Shown here one piece after another: positions 60,965 through 64,000 of a DNA stretch of 64,000 nucleotides. The stretch is taken from assembly GCA_020638095.1 (NCBI GenBank), contig JACKJF010000003.1, positions 744,001 to 808,000 of the forward strand, read 5' to 3'. Position numbers and translations under genes: made by a program. Numbering within the stretch: the first letter of the stretch is position 1; every line of letters begins with the position of its first letter. This DNA is from Hyphomicrobiaceae bacterium (GTDB lineage: Bacteria; Pseudomonadota; Alphaproteobacteria; Rhizobiales; Devosiaceae). The notes under the pieces were generated by a model. It saw only the letters and a program-made list of their open reading frames with translations. It did not search any database and was not told where the DNA came from.

Positions 60965-62842
60965 TTGCAGCAAAGGCCGGCAATTCGTTTTCGCGTGGGC
61001 TTTGCACTCACGGCATGGCTTTGCCTCATGTTTGGCGGCGCGGGTCCGGCCATGGCGTCCGGGGGCGAAACCCCGTCGCTTGTGCAGGACATGGGTATCG
61101 CGATCATGGTGTCGGGTCTCTTCGCCGTCATCTTCACGCGCCTCAAGATTCCGACCATAGCGGCCTTCCTTCTCGCCGGCTTTGCGGTCGGTCCGCTCGG
61201 TCTCGGGCTCGTCACTGACCCCGCCAACATCGACACCATCGCCCAGATCGGCTTCGTGCTCCTGCTTTTCATGATCGGCCTCGAGCTCGACGTGCGTGGG
61301 CTGGTCAAGAGCGGCAAGGCCCTCATCGTTGCCGGGCTCGTTCAATACCCGCTGACCCTGGTGTTTGGTCTCCTGGTCACGCAATTGCTGCTGATGTTCG
61401 GATTTGGCGGACTTCTTGCCGAAAGCCCGCTGACCGCCTTTTACATCGGCGCGGTGATCGCCGGCTCATCCACCATCCAGGTGGTCAAGCTCTTCCAGCA
61501 GCATTTCGAACTCGACACCCAGCCGGGGCGCATCGCGCTCGCCCTCCTGATTTTTCAGGACCTCTGGGCCATCGTCGTAACGCTCGTGCAGCCCAACCTG
61601 TCGCACCCCGAGGTCGGCCCCATCCTCTTTTCCTTCGAGGGCATCTTCGTCCTGCTGCTCATCGCGCTGCTGTTTTCGCGCGTCGTCATTTCTCGGTTCT
61701 TCCACTGGATCTCGAAATCGCCGGAACTGATCGTTCTGAGTTCCCTCAGCTGGTGCTTTGCCGTCGTCTTCGTTGGCGCCGAAATCGACAAGATCACCGC
61801 GATGATGGGCTTCAATTTCCACATGGCCGTCGGCTCGGGCGTCAGCGCCCTGATCGCCGGTGCCGTGATCGCCAACATGCCCTTCAGCATCGAGATCACC
61901 ACCAAGGTCGGCATCCTCAAGGACTTCTTCGTAACCCTCTTCTTCGTCGGGCTCGGAATCTCGGTGCCGGCCATCACCGGCTGGGATGTTCCGATCCTTG
62001 CCGTTGTCATGGCCCTGATCGCGGTTGTATCGCGCCAGATCCTGTTCTTTCCGCTTCTCTATTGGCTCGGCGTTGACCCCAGAAGCGCGGAAGTTTCATC
62101 TGTGAGACTGGCGCAGATTTCGGAATTCGGTCTTGTCATTGTCTTCCTCGGCGTGACTTCGGGTCAGCTCTCGCCGGAATTCAGCAGCGCCGTCATCCTC
62201 GCTTTCGTCCTGACTGCCCTTGCCACGACCCCGATGTTCGAGCGGGCCTATGCGATCTACGACCGGCTGCGCGTGCCGCTTAACCGCATGGGTTTCAAGG
62301 AACCCGAGGTCATCGCCCCGGAAGAAAGCGTGCAGTTCGAGGTCGCCTTTCTCGGACTGCACCGGGACGCCTCGTCCCTTCTGCATGAGTTGGCGGCCAC
62401 CAAGCCGGAAATATTGCCGCGCGTTCTGGTGATCGACTTCAACGTCGCGCTTCATGCGAAAATCCGCGAAATGGGCGTCGAGGTCGAATACGGCGATATC
62501 TCGAATACCGAAACGCTCCTGCATGCCGGTATCGACAAGGCCAAGATCATCATCTGCACAATTTCCGATGACCTGCTGCGCGGCATCAATAATCTCGACC
62601 TGGTGCGATCCGTTCGCGCCGCCTGTCCCGACGCGATCATTATCTCCAACGCCGTCAACATGAAGGCCTATGAGGAGATCATGCAGGCGGGCGCCGACTA
62701 TGTGTACATGGCCCGGGTGGAAGTGGCCGAGGCGCTTCTCGAGATGCTGGACTATGCACTCCAGTCCCGGCTCGAAGACTATCGCACCCAGCTTGCCGGC
62801 CGGCGCCTGCACCCCACCAAGCGCAAAGAAGTTCTCGACTAG
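60965..62842 (+). CDS. CPA2-family cation/proton antiporter with TrkA-N-like domain
   Basis: The 625-residue protein has about twelve membrane segments (residues 40-420), with the family LLAGFAVGPLGLGLVTD near 75 and a VGAEIDKITAMMGFNFHMAV segment. A cytoplasmic nucleotide-binding domain of TrkA-N type follows (about 460-590: VLVIDFNVALHAKIREMGVE, then YGDISNTETLLHAGIDKAKI). It belongs to the KefB/YbaL group, which exchanges K+ or Na+ for protons. The first about 32 residues look like a signal peptide (WLCLMFGGAGPAMASG), which is unusual for this family. The TTG start at 60965 is uncertain; ATG codons at 61028 and 61052 are alternatives. Confidence 0.85.
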   Translation: MQQRPAIRFRVGFALTAWLCLMFGGAGPAMASGGETPSLVQDMGIAIMVSGLFAVIFTRLKIPTIAAFLLAGFAVGPLGLGLVTDPANIDTIAQIGFVLLLFMIGLELDVRGLVKSGKALIVAGLVQYPLTLVFGLLVTQLLLMFGFGGLLAESPLTAFYIGAVIAGSSTIQVVKLFQQHFELDTQPGRIALALLIFQDLWAIVVTLVQPNLSHPEVGPILFSFEGIFVLLLIALLFSRVVISRFFHWISKSPELIVLSSLSWCFAVVFVGAEIDKITAMMGFNFHMAVGSGVSALIAGAVIANMPFSIEITTKVGILKDFFVTLFFVGLGISVPAITGWDVPILAVVMALIAVVSRQILFFPLLYWLGVDPRSAEVSSVRLAQISEFGLVIVFLGVTSGQLSPEFSSAVILAFVLTALATTPMFERAYAIYDRLRVPLNRMGFKEPEVIAPEESVQFEVAFLGLHRDASSLLHELAATKPEILPRVLVIDFNVALHAKIREMGVEVEYGDISNTETLLHAGIDKAKIIICTISDDLLRGINNLDLVRSVRAACPDAIIISNAVNMKAYEEIMQAGADYVYMARVEVAEALLEMLDYALQSRLEDYRTQLAGRRLHPTKRKEVLD

Positions 62843-62999
62843 GAAGGGCCGAAGCGCGGCAAGGGCCGGTGCGGCCCGACCGTTTGGTAGCGGTCCGGCA
62901 ACTTTGACCAATCCGGCTTGTTGGCATTCTGGCGCCCGCCGCCTGGGCGCCACCTCACCGATTTCGCGCAACCCCGGTTTGCGCTAGCGTCGGACCACT

Positions 63000-64000
63000 T
63001 TGGCAAACCAACCGCCCACCACTGCATCAACAAAACTCGCTGCGCTTCTGGCGATGGCGGATCACCTGCATGGGGAAATGATCGGCAATCTCGAAACCCG
63101 CCTGATCTCAATCCTGGCCCCTGAAGGCGGCTTGCCCGCAACGCTGAATGATGGCACCTCGCCCACCTGTTATCTCTGCTGTCCGAGCGTTGCCTACATC
63201 GACTATGCCCTCGCCGAATTGCGCAACTTTTCGGCGCGGCGCGGTCTCAAATTTGCGCTTGGCGCGCTGCTGGCCGCTTGCCGGCCGCTCATGAAAGCAA
63301 CCGGCCTTGATTGTCAGATCCAGCCCAACAACTGGCTGATTGCGACCAATCTGCCGCCGGATATTGATCGCACCACACTCGAAAACCTCACCCGGCAGCT
63401 GGTCCAGAACCATCCCGGCCGGGCCATCGTCTGGCGGTCGCTCAACGAATTGAGTGACGCAGCGCTGTTGCGGGATTTTGCCGCCGCTGACTATCGCCTG
63501 CTGCCGGCCCGCCAGATTTATCTCTTCGACTGCCGGACGGCGCCGCCGCCGATGGCTCGGGATGAAAGGCGGGATATGGCTCTGCTTCACGCGTCCGACT
63601 ATGCGTTTGTTGAAGCATACGAAATCGGACCTGAAGACTATCCACGCATGGCCGAGCTCTATGCGAAACTCTATCTCGACAAATATACGTCACTCAACCC
63701 GCGCTATACGGCGCACTTCATGGAAGCGGCGCATCGCGGAAACCTTCTGACCTTTTTCGGGCTGAGACGCGGCGGCCGGCTCGACGGCATTATCGGCTTT
63801 TTCGAGGAAGGCGCGGTCATGTCGGCACCCGTCGTCGGCTATGACACCAGCGTTCCGCAAGAGCTAGGGCTCTATCGGCGCCTGATGGCCATCGGCATGC
63901 ACCGGGCACGGCAAGGAAACAGGCTTTACAACATGAGCGCTGGCGCAGCCGGCTTCAAACGCAACCGCAGCGCGGTGCCTGCCATCGAATATAGCGCCGT
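63000..64000 (+). CDS. GNAT-like acyltransferase, 3' end outside window
   Basis: A single frame is open from a TTG at 63000 to the end of the window (333 codons), with a TAG in frame at 62985. The protein has an N-terminal part with CYLCCPSVAYIDYALAELRN and RNFSARRGLKFAL. A C-terminal segment with GPEDYPRMAELYAKLYLDKY and LYRRLMAIGMHRARQGNRLY resembles GNAT-fold acyltransferases, with the LYNMSAGAAGFKRNRSA part near the end. ATG at 63054 or 63078 are possible starts; no strong ribosome site is seen. The family is not certain, and the catalytic end is missing. Confidence 0.55.
   Translation, partial: MANQPPTTASTKLAALLAMADHLHGEMIGNLETRLISILAPEGGLPATLNDGTSPTCYLCCPSVAYIDYALAELRNFSARRGLKFALGALLAACRPLMKATGLDCQIQPNNWLIATNLPPDIDRTTLENLTRQLVQNHPGRAIVWRSLNELSDAALLRDFAAADYRLLPARQIYLFDCRTAPPPMARDERRDMALLHASDYAFVEAYEIGPEDYPRMAELYAKLYLDKYTSLNPRYTAHFMEAAHRGNLLTFFGLRRGGRLDGIIGFFEEGAVMSAPVVGYDTSVPQELGLYRRLMAIGMHRARQGNRLYNMSAGAAGFKRNRSAVPAIEYSA

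Noticed and set aside
1..64000. CRISPR arrays, tRNA and rRNA genes, prophage
   Set aside because: I saw no regularly spaced repeats, no tRNA-like cloverleaf with a CCA region, no rRNA-like stretches and no phage structural genes.

Overview
The window is about 62-65% GC, densely coded and almost wholly catabolic. Gene families, short intergenic spaces and a hairpin repeat of the type common in rhizobia (34341-34450) suggest an alphaproteobacterium, probably of the order Hyphomicrobiales; this is an inference from gene content. I saw no rRNA, tRNA or CRISPR array.

Region A (1-22.8 kb) is a glycan and polyol island. It holds a sugar-acid dehydratase (IlvD/Edd type) behind an aldolase fragment, two regulators (a GntR-LacI hybrid and a MocR-type fusion), an inosose dehydratase (IolE), two Gfo/Idh/MocA dehydrogenases, three glycosidase-like proteins (DUF5054/GH38-like, a 1205-residue GH2, GH125 exo-alpha-1,6-mannosidase), a PHP-domain phosphoesterase, a HAD phosphatase and a complete CUT1 sugar ABC importer. 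Four promoter regions carry tandem half-sites resembling ACTGGTTCTTG, 24-25 bp apart, which suggests one local regulon.

Region B (22.9-43.1 kb) is the most interesting part. Seven copies of a 20-bp dyad, consensus ATCATA-N8-TATGAT, lie in front of nearly every transcription unit and define a regulon, most likely read by the GntR/UTRA regulator at 31274-32017. Its members are a glycerophosphodiester phosphodiesterase, an epimerase, a DapA-type aldolase, two predicted cytoplasmic polysaccharide-lyase-like beta-propellers (PL22-like and BNR_4/PL24-25-like), two Gfo/Idh enzymes, a CUT1 importer with a distant ATPase, GlpD, an sn-glycerol-1-phosphate dehydrogenase, an uncharacterised TIM-barrel protein, an FGGY kinase, a HAD phosphatase and a Na/Pi symporter. 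Together they look like a route for importing a glycerol-phosphate-containing, perhaps uronate-containing, glycoconjugate, breaking it down and disposing of its phosphate. I do not recognise it as a described pathway.

Region C (43.1-44.7 kb) is a small accessory insert: a ribbon-helix-helix gene overlapping a T5orf172/GIY-YIG gene, next to an IS3-type transposase fragment. Region D (44.7-56.7 kb) is a divergent L-rhamnose (or related 6-deoxyhexose) locus: RhaM mutarotase, FCD-type GntR regulator, lactonase, two enolase-superfamily dehydratases, DapA-type aldolase, aldo/keto reductase, SDR and a CUT2 importer (RhaSTPQ type). Two TNGTNNNACNA operators lie in the divergent promoter.

Region E (56.7-64 kb) is unrelated: a CHASE2 adenylate/guanylate cyclase with a FecR-domain partner, a DUF3307 membrane protein, a CPA2-type cation/proton antiporter with a TrkA-N-like tail, and a GNAT-like gene cut by the window end.
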